In this document: piece by piece, positions 45,109 through 58,344 of the stretch
Position numbering within the stretch: the first letter of the stretch is position 1
Layout: each line of letters starts with the position of its first letter
DNA from: Steinernema hermaphroditum
Lineage: Eukaryota; Nematoda; Chromadorea; Rhabditida; Steinernematidae
Reading direction: 5' to 3'
Length of the DNA stretch: 64,000 nt
NCBI GenBank assembly: GCA_030435675.1
Contig: CM059625.1
Span: 3,410,001 to 3,474,000 of the forward strand
The notes under the pieces: model-generated
What the model saw: only the letters and a program-made list of their open reading frames with translations
What the model was told of the DNA's origin: nothing
The model's database searches: none
Made by a program: the position numbers and the translations under genes

Positions 45109-48100
45109 TCAGATATAGGTATTCTGGGCAGGTCCGCCGATCCGGATGCGGCGTCCGAGATGAGAGTGTTCGGAAGTGGAGCGATCCATGTGGCGCACCG
45201 AGCGGAGACCTTCTTCGACTGATTGAAGATTCGCCAAGATTTCGGCGTCTCTTTCGCGCATAAGAGTCTAAAGAGCAGAGACAGCCATTGTATTTGCAAG
45301 TGATCACCTACGATCTCTTTTTTCAAATGCACAAAGAGGTCATTCCAGGACTTGAACTTTTCGGGCGACGGCTGGCGGTTCGTTAAGGCGAGGGATTCTG
45401 AGTCGGATACGCGGCTACCGGTCGAAGAATAATTCGTCGCCTCGTCGTGCGAGATCGACGAATCTGGAGCGACTGTTTCTTCTGATTCCGATTCTAGCTG
45501 GTATTCGATGTTGTAGGGAAGGTAGGGAATCTCCTCGGGTTCTGGATATCTGAAAGTATACAAACTGGTAAACAATCAGACCAAAAAAAGGATTGGTTAT
45601 TGCCTAAATGCATGGTCTGTGACTATTTCCTGTGAGTCTGATTCTAGCTAACCGTAAGAAGATAATCTTTCTTTACAAGCGATCTTTATTGAGTCTTCGG
45701 TATTATAAGGATAGTATGTGCTCAACTAGCCATCTGTTTTCGGCTTGTTTGTCCGAACGGGGCCACCTCAACGTTCACATTTTACTCCAGAGAGTCGGGA
45801 GGCCCCCTAGAGCAGTATTAAAGAAGTGCTTGTTAAAAATAAAAAAAACGTGCGCGCTGGGTAGCCATTGGTTGAGAGAATTCGGTACGTAAGAGGAAGC
45901 CGGAACGAATTACCTCAAAACGTACCAATGATACCCAAATTTCATAAACAATATAAGTAGGTTTTCGAAAAAAGGTGACACTGTTGTCAATCAGATCCTG
46001 CTGTCACTAAGGGTACAAGGTATAAATCATATGGCAAACAGCTGAGATATCAAATCATTTTTAGGAAGGGAATTAAGCAACGATATGAAAAATACCCATG
46101 GAAAATGAAACTCGTATTCTGATTCCTTATCAGTATACCGCAATGAATCATTTGTCATAGGTTGAGTGGAATGAAATGAAAAAAAAACGTAGCTTACCTA
46201 ATCTCAAAGAACGGACTCGTTGCCGCCTGGAAGTTGTCGATGTATTGTCCATTCGCACTTCCTTTCCGCAATTTCCGCGGAAGAGTCGTGGTCATCTTCT
46301 TGAAGAAATTCTTGGTCGCCCTCAGGGCGCCACCGCTGTTTTTACGCATCTTCTCCTGTTTCATCGTGTTGACGGCAGACGTGCTCGGCGACGAGATGAT
46401 GGCAAAGTGAGTGGCACTGTCGAAGCTGTGCGTTCGTTTGTGCATCTGGCCTGAAAAAGCACAAATTAGCGGCAAGCCCGCAATTGACATGTTATGTTGA
46501 TTGAAAGCGTTCTTTGGACTTGATTGGCTGATTCGCTTATCAGTGGGGGCAAGTAGCGACATTCTGTTGCGACTGTTTTACTTCCTATTGCAATATTTCC
46601 TATGTTGGTCATAAGCTCTTTGTTGTTTGATCAATTTCCTATTATGAGCGAGAACGCTCGAATATTAGGCTTATGCTTTGAATCAGTCCGATTTTTGCAC
46701 TTATTTTAAGGACGCAACTTGGCAGAGATAGACCATAGAACCGTATTGCAGTTATCTGGTAGATTCCATGCCAATGGTGCATATTGTTCCAAACCAGAAC
46801 GAACCGGAGTCAGTCAGAAGGTGCGAGATTCGGATTCACCCACAGGCAAAACTCATTCTTATGTTGTTTTTCCGCATTTTCTTTTTTTTTGTTTCAATTT
46901 TGCTTATGAACATACATATATCAATTGGTCAGATTTAGTTATTAGACGTAAAGAGTAATGTCACAGCTGCAAGTACCAGACTATTTTAGCTATTTTTTTT
47001 GATATGTAGGCACCAGGGAATGGTCTGATCCATCTGCAGAAGCCAAGAATCGTTCTTGGAACTCTGAGTTTGATAGCTGACATTGTAACGAAGTAGTGGC
47101 ATGACATCCTTAAGGAAACAAATTCGTCTAGAACGTGTTCCATGGGCCTCAGGCTACTCTTCTTTGTTTCATTTAGTCAGTTTGTGGGGTTGCTCGTCTT
47201 CTGGAACTTCACAAAGTTAATATTTTGAAGAGGAGGTTGGGGTTTTCATTTTCGGAATACAGATGCGTTGTTCATAGAATTGTTCACATCGATTGAGCAA
47301 ATGAGTAAGTAAACGTGTCTGCGCAAAACTATACTTCAATATGAAGCTTCCTAATATCTCTAGCGCTATTTGAGGATTTCATCATACACCTACAGTCTGT
47401 TCCCTCTAACTAAAGGTCATCATGACAAGCCTCTTTTGACACATGAGCCTTGAGAGCCTCAAGCACAAGGAAGCGTAAAACACAAATGAAGTAAAAGAAA
47501 GTTTGGGAAATTTTATTACCTTCGCCAGGCTCCTGTTCCTCCATCTCCTCTAGAATCGGAGAGAGAGTCAATTGCTTGCCGTGACCCTTTGATTGATGCA
47601 GCTTTTACGAGCACAATTTAAGCGTCTGCAGAGGAGAACTCAAAGAGCGCTCTCAGCAGCAGGCGACCAATTAATGTCCGTTCAGTGCGTGTGCAAAGCG
47701 ACCAAAACAAAAAACACTCATCAGAGAGCAGTGGAAGAACAATGCGATCGGAGGATGCACACGAGAGGGCACGGAAACGCCGTTGCGGTTGGCACTTCGT
47801 AATGAGTGCAATGAGGCGGCTTTTTAAACAATCTCCTCCCGTTTTCCGAGTCTCGTCCCGTCCGGCCTCCCGACAGGAGGAGCGCTCGGATCAGTCGGCG
47901 GGAGGGAAAAGAGAAAAGTGTAACGAAACCCTTAATTTGCATCGTCACCTCGCAAAAAAGCCACTATTGAGAGCGACGCTTAAAACACTTACCGACAGAG
48001 TTGAGGTCGTTCTGTGTCGAGACGGACATCTTGAGCATCCCGATGTGACCGGCGGAAGCGACCGAAGCCGGTTTACTGTTGCACTTGTGCTTCTTCTGAC

Positions 48101-51100
48101 GGCCCAACGACGCGTACTTGCGGTCAGTCGGATCAAAAGTGAATGGGCGACTGTCGTTGACATAATAGTCGTTCAGCGCGTCCATCGATCGATGAGGTGC
48201 GTTCCCTAGCGGAGACACTAAATTGCATAATTAAGCACCTATTAGGAGCAATTACGCGAGCGCGCGACAATTTGCAAAGGATAACTTTCGCCGATCAGCT
48301 GGCGTCTGCGCGGACGTTCCGCGCCGCTTGTGTAAACAGCGAAGTGATGTGATGAAAGTTGCAAATGATCGGACAGGGGGTGGGGCGCCGGGGGGCAGGC
48401 GGTTCAAAAAGACGTGTGGGAATGTTTACTTTTGGCTGTGATAACAGTGACCGCTAGCGGACGAAATTCGTTTTATCGCCCAGAAACGTGTGAAAATGGC
48501 CGTAACTGTACGATTTTTTCGGACATAAGCGTAACTGTTTCTTCTTAGGATGACATCCGATAACACAGCAAACCCTGATCTGATAATCTGATCGGATGCA
48601 CATCGAGCTTACTTGTTGAACAGGACCGATATAAAGATGTGATTCAAGCTGACACCGAAAATTGTGCCTAAGACTTAGCTTCTAAGGAGGATTTTTCAGA
48701 AAATTTATAGCACATGTAAAAGGTACTTTTCTTCTCCCTTTAAAGCATCTGCAGAGCTTAGCTTGAAGTTTTCTGGCTGAACCCGTATGACCTAAGAATG
48801 AACACTTAAACGCAAAGTAGTATCTGATACATTCCAATGAACCAAGCACATGGAAGTGACAGATCAATGTTGTAGAAGCTGCTCCTTTTCATTTCATTCG
48901 GCTGACGGCAAAATGAAGCGAACAATAGGACCTCTATTCATCATTGGTCAAAGGCCGCGTTGAGCAATCACAGCTAGGTGTATCGGAAACGCCCGTTGAT
49001 TAAATACCCCGCTTTTCCGATGATTCGCTTAACGGGGAACCGATTTTCGGCATCTGCTTGCCTGCGATTTAGGAAGCTATGTCCTTCATGTTTCATAGGC
49101 TAAAAATTATAAAATAACCCTAAGTATTCCGCCTGATTAAGTAATCGCCTCTCATCGTTTCCCCTATAAAAACAACACCAGCTGAAAAACTACACCTGTT
49201 CCAGTCGGGAGCTCTGCAAATCCTGGTGAACAATTGTAGCACAAGTAGCTCTCATTAATCACCAGCGAAAACGCCGTGTCGTGTCAAGTTATCACTCTCA
49301 CCGATCGGAAGCGGACTTTGATAAAGTATACCGGCGCACCGAGATATATCAGATGACTGCGAGATTCACCGATTGACGCAAGCGATATTGATTCAACAAT
49401 TTGAAATATTTTTGCAAGCGTGTGGTCGCGATAACCGTTCTTAAAGTTTGCATCACGTCAGCGGCAGTGGCGTCACTCCGACAGACAACACAGCTTTTGC
49501 CGAAAATGTTATGAATTTTGTGGTTTCCTTTTATCCGCTGACTCAGATATTTGAAAACATATAACGCATTCAGTGGGGAAAAGCATGCTGCCGGTTCGCT
49601 AATGGGTTTACTACAGTGGAATTTGTTGAAAACGGTCAGTTGTTTTCAAAACATTTTTATCAGATGCAGACAAAAGGGACCGCTAGATGGTACGGTCACT
49701 TGCGTACAGCACGCGACAATGTTTTTGCGAAGGACATTTGAGATTTAGTTCCTTGTTACGCGTCGTGTGAAAAACTGAAGTCGAATTCCTTCGTACACTA
49801 GGCTTCCTAGAGCGTTTTTTGACTTTGTTACGAGACGGAGCCTACAGAGCCCGTATGTAAAAAACAGTCGCTCCGAACAACTGTTATTACTCAGAATATC
49901 AATGCTAGAAATGCAGGAAAGAAAACATAAAATGGGTGGTTTTTTATGGAATATTCTAGGGTTACTTACAGCATAGAACAAAGGTAACATCTTTGGGTAT
50001 AGTCTAAAGTTCCCATAATCATTATAATTAAGCAATTAAAGAACAACGTCACTTAAATCGAGCAGTAAATTCGATGAATACACCGAAAGCCTAATGTACA
50101 GAATTTGCGATTGAAAGGGCCTCAGTTTGTCAAATAATAAACAGCATAGGTAGCGCTAGAATTTGGAAGTTCCAAGTGTATTACTTTCATATGCACCGAA
50201 CATGGTGTTGCGTTGGTGTTGAAGCTGGTGTTGCTCCAACATCAACATCTTCCAATGCCCAAGACTTGAAGCCATGACGCCTAGGAGAGAAGCGGAGCGA
50301 AAATGAGGTCTTTTATACTCGATCGGTGATTATATATGGGTGCAACTTTGTGAAAAACTTAAGATATTGCAAATAAATTTATTCAAATTCATGCACCGAA
50401 CATAACCTGTCCATTTGGAGCCTGCCCTTTTGAGGCCAACTTGTCCATTTACAAGACACCATGCCTAGTGTTCCCACTACTGAATAGCACTGACGATCGT
50501 CAGAATTCAACTATCTACGACATTTTTGACAAGCTTGATACCCCGTAGATGTATTTTCTAAACAATAAAAACATTTATGAAAAAACTCGAAGCACCCGCA
50601 GGGAGTCGAACCCTGAATGACCGTTTCGCGTTCAATAGTGGCATGCACTCGAAAGATCCGATAGACTAGATATGTTTTCCATTGAAGTTAACCTCCCAGA
50701 GTGCTGAATTTAAGCGGGACCTGAGGCGCAGAAAGATCACTCGTTAAAGAACATGTACCATTTGTAAATATGCTACTTTTCTGATCTTTTTTTGGTTTCT
50801 CATCATTTTGAAAAAAGGGGAACCATTGAAATACTCAAATCGCAATCAGTAGGAGTTCGCTTTAACCGTCCATCACACCCTTTTTCCCGCACGCCTGCTC
50901 CCTTATCTTTCAACCCATCTTAACCCGCTCCCAGTTGTTTGCCCACAAATTAGCATCATTTGGTCATTAATCGCTCATTTGCCAGCTGAACGGCCTTATT
51001 ATGCTATCGTTATCATCGAACGCACTGACAGATGCTCCGTCAAAACAGCCGCCCGCATTATGCATGTCCTCAACGAACAAACAACACCGCCGCCGCCCTC

Positions 51101-54100
51101 GTCGTGGCCTCCACTTATCATGACATGTGTTATAATGTACTGGGGCGCCCTAAAGGAAATGAAACAGAAGAAACACGTACCGGTATCGAGGTGCTCTTGA
51201 CTTTTTTGCTTGACATACTGACTGTACTCGGAAGAGGAGTAGCAGTCGTCCTTCTCGAGCTGTGCGCGGATGCTTTCCGCTGTGACGACATCGTTTGACG
51301 ACCGTTTTGTCGACAAGTTCAGGTTGTGCGCCGAGACGGAATAGCGGAATGGCGAAGCGGCGCGTTCGGTATTGCCGTTCGACATGTAGTTGTGATTGGC
51401 GTCTAACGAGCTGAAATAGTCACATTTGTATATAATGGAGTGTTCTGCGCGGCGACACTTGTGTAGCTTAAAAAACGGCGACTAAGGAAACAATTGGCAC
51501 CTTTTCAAAAATGGGCACAAGGCAGAGTGGACGTGGCGACCGCTCGATAGGACAAGAGTAGACAGTTTGCGAACAAAAGATATTGACAGGTGTGAATTAT
51601 TCAAATGATAGGTGGGAAATCGGTACAGACTGATCGAAATGTTTCCAAATAGTTTCAAAGCCTAGTATGAACGTATTTTAAAAGGCATATTTGATGATGG
51701 TATCTCACTGTTTGCGACCAAGAAACGGCTCACAAATCCTTGATTTTTGTGCGAATTTATGCGGCAACATCATGTAGAGGAGTGATTAGGAAGCTGAATT
51801 GGAAGGCAACAGGCATTAACTTTTAAACGGTTTGACATCTGGCGATGTTGCAATACGTTTATCATAAAAAACATCTGTGTTTATAAATCACCAACTGCCA
51901 CATTTCGGCTCTGACTTTTAAATAAACGGGTTCCAGAGGTTAAAAGTAACCGTTTGTGGGTTTGAAACTTGATGCAAAAGCCATTTATTTCTTATGTACG
52001 CATAGTCATATCATTGACATCACAACTGCCAAGTTCTTTATTCTTCAAAGGTTCATTGTTTTACATATATGAATAATTCATATTTCACTTAATTATTTAC
52101 CGAATTGCAAAAAAAATCAGTCTTGGTATAAATGATAAATGTTGCAAAGAGATTTTTTGTCGGAAAGGGCAAGTCGAAAGAGCAGACAAACGAGCATATA
52201 TAAGGGAACTTATGAATTATTGATAGGCAGATAGAATTTGAGGTGTTGCTAGAGTTATCTCCCGCTTCTTCTATGAAAGACCCCTTTAGTTTTTTAGTCT
52301 AACATCGTGGACATAATGCTACAAAACGAGACGCATTTTTGGTCTAGGAAGGGCTCTGTGTTCAGGAGCAACCTTTCATGTAAGAGGTAATATCTACAGC
52401 TATTTGTTCACAACGAACAAGGAGCGGTCAGCCTAGTAGCCACTCAGAGACCTTCATAAATTCCACCGAATAAAAAAGAGCACTTCTTGAGTGGTCGAGA
52501 GCCGCAGAAGAAGTATTGTCTGGCGCCAACTATGCAAATGAGTGGTGAAAAGACGGGAGCAGTTGCTGATTGAGTGCAACTTTAAGACGTAACGCGTTTT
52601 CGTCGGGAGCACGCGGTGAGTTCAACAAGTGGCGCGTGGTGATGGAAGAGGAACAGGGCCACCAACCAGACTCATCGTTGTAACAAGACCGGACGAACAC
52701 GGCAACAAGCAATGCTAAACTAGAGCACAAGTGTCGGCCAATCAGGGAGGGCATGAGGAAGTTGTTTATTATGATGGCTCAGGGCATGAGCCGCTGAGCG
52801 AAAGCAACAGAAGCCATCAGTGTGGTCACGCTCCATGTTGTGCGTTCGAGGAACGTGGTGGCCGATTTGCTGCCGTTCTCAACGCCTCATCATCGTGATG
52901 TTGACGAGTCACGCAATGAACATGCTCGGCTCATCGACAGGACGTCGTCTGACCCCTTAAAGGAAGGAAATGCCGCATATTTTTGCAGCCGAACGATCGT
53001 AAAATGGTCGAACGCCTTTCAAAGTGGACAAACGACGAAGATCGGCGACCTGAACCTGTGAACGGCAGCCGGTGCGCATAGCAGGCAGCGAAGCGCGTTA
53101 ACGGTCACCTTAACGAGCAGTGGGAAACTCTACCTAATATATGCACGAGCTTCTGTGTGGGTCATAAAGTGGCAGTAAAATTTGAAAAACGCGTCAACAT
53201 ACACCTGTTGCAGTGGGCACTACGGAGTGCGGACCGAGGGACCCGAACCAAAGTTTGCCTAATCAAATCGTGGGAACGATGATAAAGATGATCACAACAG
53301 TAGTAGAGTAGCCAGCGCGCGAGGGAGTTGCCTGCGTCATTCGAATTTTCAAATTCCGAAGATCGGCGGCTTGTCAAAGCGCCTGTTGATTTGCTCGCGA
53401 CTCGCCTCTCTAAGTGAGACTACTGGTGGGTGGCGGCTTGAGTGGGGGAGTGTAAGCGCTCGCGCGAGAAGATATCAAATCGGATCGAAAACGAATGGCC
53501 GAGACTCGCGTCGAGATCATATCCGATCCGTCCGTGACTGATGACGAATCGGCGTTTCCGAGACGCGACGGCCGATCCACTGGCGGCTCACTCAATGCAA
53601 ACGCATAAATCCACAAGACATCTGGACACTGCATCGACTTATTCGGAAATGCAAGCGCTGGTTGCCTGATCTGAGGGGGTTCACTGGTTAAGTCATTCTA
53701 ACTGAGTGCAGGCCCAGAATAGCCCAAGATTACCATTAGTGAAACAAGGTATCGAAGATTATGTTACTGGTTATTGAACCGTACTGTGATGAAATGGAGT
53801 TCAGCGAATAAAACGGTACTATAGTGGTGAATAAATAGTAAAGTGAGGAGTAAGTGGTGATTGATACTCTGAGGAAAACAACGACGGAAGAGTTCCAGGG
53901 TGAGCAGGTGATCTCTGGATGATGGCGCGCCGACAAAAGATGAAAGGACAGCTAGTCTCAATGGACTCAACAATCACTACCTTAGCTTCATGCCTCGAAT
54001 TTCCGATATGCATCGTTAAGAAACTTTAAAACAATAATGGTCACCAAAATCAAGAACTAGTGCGCAGATTTAATTTCTCTTTCCGACGAACCCGCCCTAG

Positions 54101-54913
54101 TGAGAGTTGCACACCGCGGTGGATGAGGACTTGCCGAGGTCGAGCGCGACAACGAGTTCTGAATGCGGACTGTTCGCGTGACCGGCAACTGCCGACGGCT
54201 GCCCGCGACCCGCGGATTACAATTCCAACAATTGGATGTTATTACGACTGAGGGAACATGCGGGGCGACGCTGTAAACTTCGCTGTCGTTCTGTGGGATT
54301 TGTCCTCTTGTTGCGACTGCCGAAAGGTCAAGTGGGCAGCTTCCGCTAGTGCACGCTCTTTTATAGTGCATTCTTTAAGTTCGAAATAGTAATATTCACA
54401 GAAGTTTGATTTGGTTTAAGTGAAACCAACTGAGGAGGTCAAAGATTGGAGCAAAAATTATCACAACAGGTGTTTTGCAGGATTGTTGTTCCATCCAAAT
54501 CGCATATTTTATGGTTGTTGACATGAATTTTATGCATATGGAATTTTGAGTTCGTTGGAATGTGATCTGGCGAACCTGAATATCTCAATTTTAGGGTCGA
54601 ATCAGTTTGATATAGCTTAAAACAGATGGAACTAAAGTAATATATCTAAAATATCGGAAGTGGTTAGAAGCATCGAAAAAAGGATTTCGTAGGCCTGAAA
54701 TATGATATGGTTTTCAAGCTCGACACGATCACTACGGTCAGTTCGCGTGACACAAAAGAGACCGAACTTTGAACAGGTAAAGGGCACTGGCTGTATAAAT
54801 GATGTGTTAGATGTTAAGGTAGGTTATTTATGAGGTTTGAAGGGTCAAAAACTTCAAAGAGGGGGTAGAAACAGACTGGAGAAATAAATTCATGAAGTGA
54901 AAAAATAACCGCT

Positions 54914-54980
<67 letters not shown>

Positions 54981-57577
54981 AGCACGTCCTTCCCGGGGCG
55001 ACAGTAGCAGTGATATCCAACGCACTGTGACGCTCAACATGTCTTCGTCTACATTACAGCGAAAGTTATTTATCGCAGCTGAACGCGCTCATGGAGGCGA
55101 TACCAAAAAAACGGTCGTTCGGCACTTAAGCCTTCCGCATAGCGCAGTGCAGCAGCGCGTCGGTGCGGTGATTAAGCCTCCGCCACGCTGGCAAGCGCAT
55201 AAGATGCTATTAATTGTTTCCGGCAGACAGAGAACGATGAATTCCACGAGTTTCGAAAGGATACGTTTCGCGTCATCTTTGCATTTACACGTCTTTTTGC
55301 ATTTGCCGCACAGAAGCATTTAAATATTTGTATTACATCAGAGCGGGGAAGACAATATTTTTAGATTCTTTTACAAAAGACTCGCAATCGTTTGAAACCA
55401 GATTTGAATGGAGGTTTAACACTGTAAGCGGATGAGGCAGTGACGCATGCGAGTCAACCCGAACGGGTGTCGGATATGATTCATGTGGGTCGTATGTCGC
55501 CGAGGCTATGGAACTGAATGGAGAGACAGACTTATTTTCGTTAAGCCACATGGGCGGAAACAGCTGTTGTTTAAGAATTCGGTCTTAGCTAATTTCTGGA
55601 TGATTTCCAAAGTTGATGGAGGCTACTGAAATAAGAGAGTTCCACTTGGTGGAAGCTCCAGAATGCGGACATACAGGGGAACACGTGATCGTTGCGAAAG
55701 TGTTGTCTTCTCACTCTATTTATGAGTGGAAACGTGACCAGGAACTGAAGGCATGCGACATGTTTTCGTCTTTACTTTGGACAAAAAGGAAAATAATAAG
55801 CTGCTGACAGCTGTTGAGTTGCAAGGATGATCAGTATGATCAAAAGATGAGAGGAGATGGAAACGGTGCATTTCATCAGAAGTGACTTATCGGAAGTATT
55901 CGTGAGGATGTTTTGCGATCGAATTCGCTCGGGAGATTATGACGCTTTTAATTAACTTGATTACTGAGAGGAAGCGCTTCGTTCATGGGAGGACGTGGAC
56001 GCTAAGAGGGTGTTTTGCTGATGAGCCGCGAATCCTATTAAGGGATGAAAATAGTGCATATTTTGTTATTTTGTGCTATCAAGAAGTGTGACCAGAAGCA
56101 TGTCGATTAGGTACAGGATGTGGCTATTTTGAACATAGTGGATTCGTAGATCTTATCGTTCCATGCAGTCATGTGTTGAGGTGGTTTAAAACGCGATCGC
56201 TTTCCCACATGTGTTTTGTTTGTTTTGCTTTTCGGTGTGGTGGGAAAGTGATTTTATCTCCTTCTGCAAACGAGCTATGCGGTCCCATGCCTAATTTTTT
56301 GTGTACCGCCACATTCCAGGCATTCTCATCGACACCAAGCTATCGAATTCATGGGATTGCCTTTGGTGATCAACGACAACTTTAAACTGTTCTGCTTTGT
56401 TTTCAACGAAATATTCGTACAGATTGTTATGCATAGAAGCTGGAAGATGATAGAGCAGGTCAGCGGTGATGAATTAGTACACCTATGGAGACAAGCCCGG
56501 ATGACTGATGCGATGTGTGTCGGAAGAAAAAATCACACGTCAGCAAAAGTATGAAAATTAGCATTTTCAACAATAACTGGGGTGGTCACTCGAACCCATC
56601 GAACTCAATCGAATCTAGTCGAACAAAACGGCGTACCTGTAAGCCGAAAAAGAATCATTCACTACAAATTTTGGGGTTGTTGAGACAGTAGAGTCACGGC
56701 ACTTGAGTCCCAAACACCAGACACAGAGCTCTGACGAAACGGTAGCATTTCAAATACTTTTTTGTGACTAAAACCTAGAAGTGGAGCAGATAAATCACCA
56801 GTGAGATAGTTCATAAAGGTTTGCAAATATTACCGTTTCGTTGGAGCTCTGGGACTCAAATGTCTCAACAACAATTTTGGGTAGGCTGTGATGGAAGAGC
56901 AGTGGACCAGCTCGAAAATTCCGAAAAACCCCTACAAAGAAGGTTAGTTTGTTCGTTGTTCAAAGTAAGTTCGAGCGGTAGAGGTTTTAGAGCTTAGGCT
57001 TACGCGAATTAGGATCACAAGAGCAAACATACGCCTTACGATGTGATTTTCTATGCTTTTTTGCTCGTTTTTTCTATGTTAAGTCCACTACGGTCTACTC
57101 GACTTTTAGTGAAGGATTTTGCTTTGCTGCCCTCCAACATCTAGGTCTTTTTGATTAGGTCCATTTGGTTCGCTAAAGGTAGTTCGAGTGCGATTGCCAA
57201 CCTTACACAAGAGGCAAAGGTCAGAAGCTTCCTCTATAAGAGAGTCGGAATTACAGTCAAGTTGCGTATGATCCGTCCAGCTGCGACATTTACACAAGAC
57301 GCTAAGTTCTTCTACAGTAAATCTAACAGTAGTATGATAGATTCTGCTCGTTACCTAAATTTCTCTGGCAAAAAAAGCATGCAAAGAAAAAGGTCAGAGC
57401 ACAGAACGCAGCCACGAAAACTTACGTGCATTCGGAAAGTCCTTCCTTTCTTCGATTGCTCTTCTCGCTAAGCCGACGCGCGCCACCAACCTTCCACGTA
57501 CCGTAGGCGACCGAACGATACGGTCGCAAACTACCGTACGTGTCGGGGAACTGATTATTATTCTCGGAGTCGGTCAT
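45109..57577 (-). CDS. Ser-rich cytoplasmic protein with C-terminal coil, large introns
   Basis: Seven minus-strand exons: 57426-57577, 51181-51410, 47993-48217, 47520-47549, 46198-46450, 45312-45549 and 45109-45267. Every junction is in phase, giving 428 residues. It starts MTDSENNNQFPDTYGSLRPY.. (GTWKVGGARR), runs through Ser/Asn-rich, probably disordered sequence with many phosphorylation-type sites, and a basic stretch (ATKNFFKKMTTTLPRKLRKG). Near the C-terminus are SWNDLFVHLKKEI and LMRERDAEILANLQSVEEGL, a likely coiled coil that faintly recalls the FAM89/LURAP adaptors. Family otherwise unknown; an adaptor role is a guess. The first exon is joined only by phase across a 6-kb intron, so extra exons or a separate upstream gene are possible. 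A tRNA-Asn gene lies in that intron. Confidence 0.7.
46776..46910 (+). mobile_element. Partial, diverged copy of the hAT-type MITE arm
   Basis: Matches 37432-37560: CAGAACGAACCGGAGTCAGT then CAGAAGG, the B-box region now decayed to GATTCGGATTCACC, then GGCAAAACT and TTTTTCCGCA. Only one arm is recognisable. It lies in an intron of the large minus-strand gene, near that gene's 46198-46450 exon. Confidence 0.7.
48218..51180. other. Intron of the large minus-strand gene
   Basis: About 3 kb of AT-rich sequence without an exon I can support, apart from the tRNA-like segment near 50.6 kb. Confidence 0.45.
50583..50670 (-). pseudogene. tRNA-like segment (intact T arm, no acceptor stem)
   Basis: On the minus strand CAGGGTTCGACTCCCTG (50599-50615) is a perfect T stem-loop with a consensus B box, followed by CGGGTGCTTCGAG and a run of six T, which suits a polymerase III terminator. 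The 5' acceptor strand that should pair with CGGGTGC is missing. Probably a tRNA pseudogene or tRNA-derived repeat. Confidence 0.45.
51411..54900. other. Intron, no exon recognised
   Basis: Part of the 6-kb intron. A minus-strand frame at 53410-53634 (EPPVDRPSRLGNADSSSVTD..) has coding-like Ser-rich composition, but no splice partner in phase was found; it could be a missed exon. Confidence 0.35.
54910..54983 (-). tRNA. tRNA-Asn (GTT)
   Basis: A complete cloverleaf on the minus strand: acceptor GCTTCCG pairs with CGGGAGC (one G-T pair), D arm GGCGCAATCGGTTAGCGC, anticodon arm TCGGCTGTTAACCGA with anticodon GTT, T arm GGTGGTTCAAGCCCACC, discriminator G. It decodes Asn AAC/AAU codons. It lies in the first large intron of the minus-strand gene, in the same orientation. 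Confidence 0.97.
54984..57425. other. Intron upstream of tRNA-Asn, no exon recognised
   Basis: At 55050-55320 the composition is more GC-rich and frames are open on both strands (one minus frame is oddly Cys-rich), but I see no splice sites or motif. The rest is AT-rich. Confidence 0.35.
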
Positions 57578-58066
57578 TCTGCTTCTCACATCTGGAAGAC
57601 AATCTACGCCATTTGAGGAGCGGCGATATGAGCACATGAGGCGCGATGTGCAACCCGAAAAACACGACGCATCCGGCGCGCCACCCCCTCTTCCATTAAG
57701 AAAATCCTCTCGCGGGTATCGAATTGCATCGTCTCCTTCCCGTCACCCATATCATAATTCGCAGATTTCAAACACCTTCGAACAGCCCCATCGACGAGTA
57801 GTACAACTCCTCATTAAGGGTGCATTAAGGCCCTGTTTTATCCAAATGAAGGCCAAAAGCAGCAGCAACGGAACTCGGATAATGGCCTGGTAATACATAG
57901 GTCAGAAAAGAAAAGCACTAGCAAGCCATCTGGCAGCATTCGGCACTTGAAAATTAAAGTAATGAGCTTAGCGATCATTCTTTTACACGGCGCTTCTCAT
58001 CGGCGAGCCAAAGAAGAGAAAGAAACTCTTGCTCTAAGATGACGCCCATTCACCAGTTAATTAAAT

Positions 58067-58243
58067 TTTCATTTCGCAACTCGCGGGCATCTGATTTTGC
58101 CGAAGAGCCTCAAGAGCGAGTTCGTCATCGCCGCCGGCTACGACGGACAACTGACCACCGTCGCCATGTCGAGAGGTCGACGACGCCGTCAGGTCAGCCA
58201 GGCGGCGACGGCGAATTGCCGATTTGCGCCTCGATCCCATTGT
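58067..58243 (-). CDS. Small ORF, uncertain
   Basis: A 58-residue minus-strand frame beginning MGSRRKSAIRRRRLADL and ending RQNQMPASCEMKI has coding-like GC content and lies 0.5 kb upstream of the large minus-strand gene. It might be an alternative 5' exon or a uORF-type peptide. No homology recognised. Confidence 0.22.
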
Positions 58244-58344
58244 TGCAGCTGTTGGATATATGTAAATAGAGCGTTTTTTACACTTGCACTCCGACTGATA
58301 GCAGCGGCCAGATGCCAAAGAGGCACGGTGCGAGCGGACATGTG

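Noticed and set aside
47685..48209. 174-codon plus-strand ORF
   Set aside because: It overlaps the minus-strand exon 47993-48217, which has matching splice sites and phase; the plus frame shows no motif.
55089..55319. Cys-rich 76-codon minus-strand ORF beside tRNA-Asn
   Set aside because: No signal peptide, no regular Cys spacing, and the opposite strand is also open.
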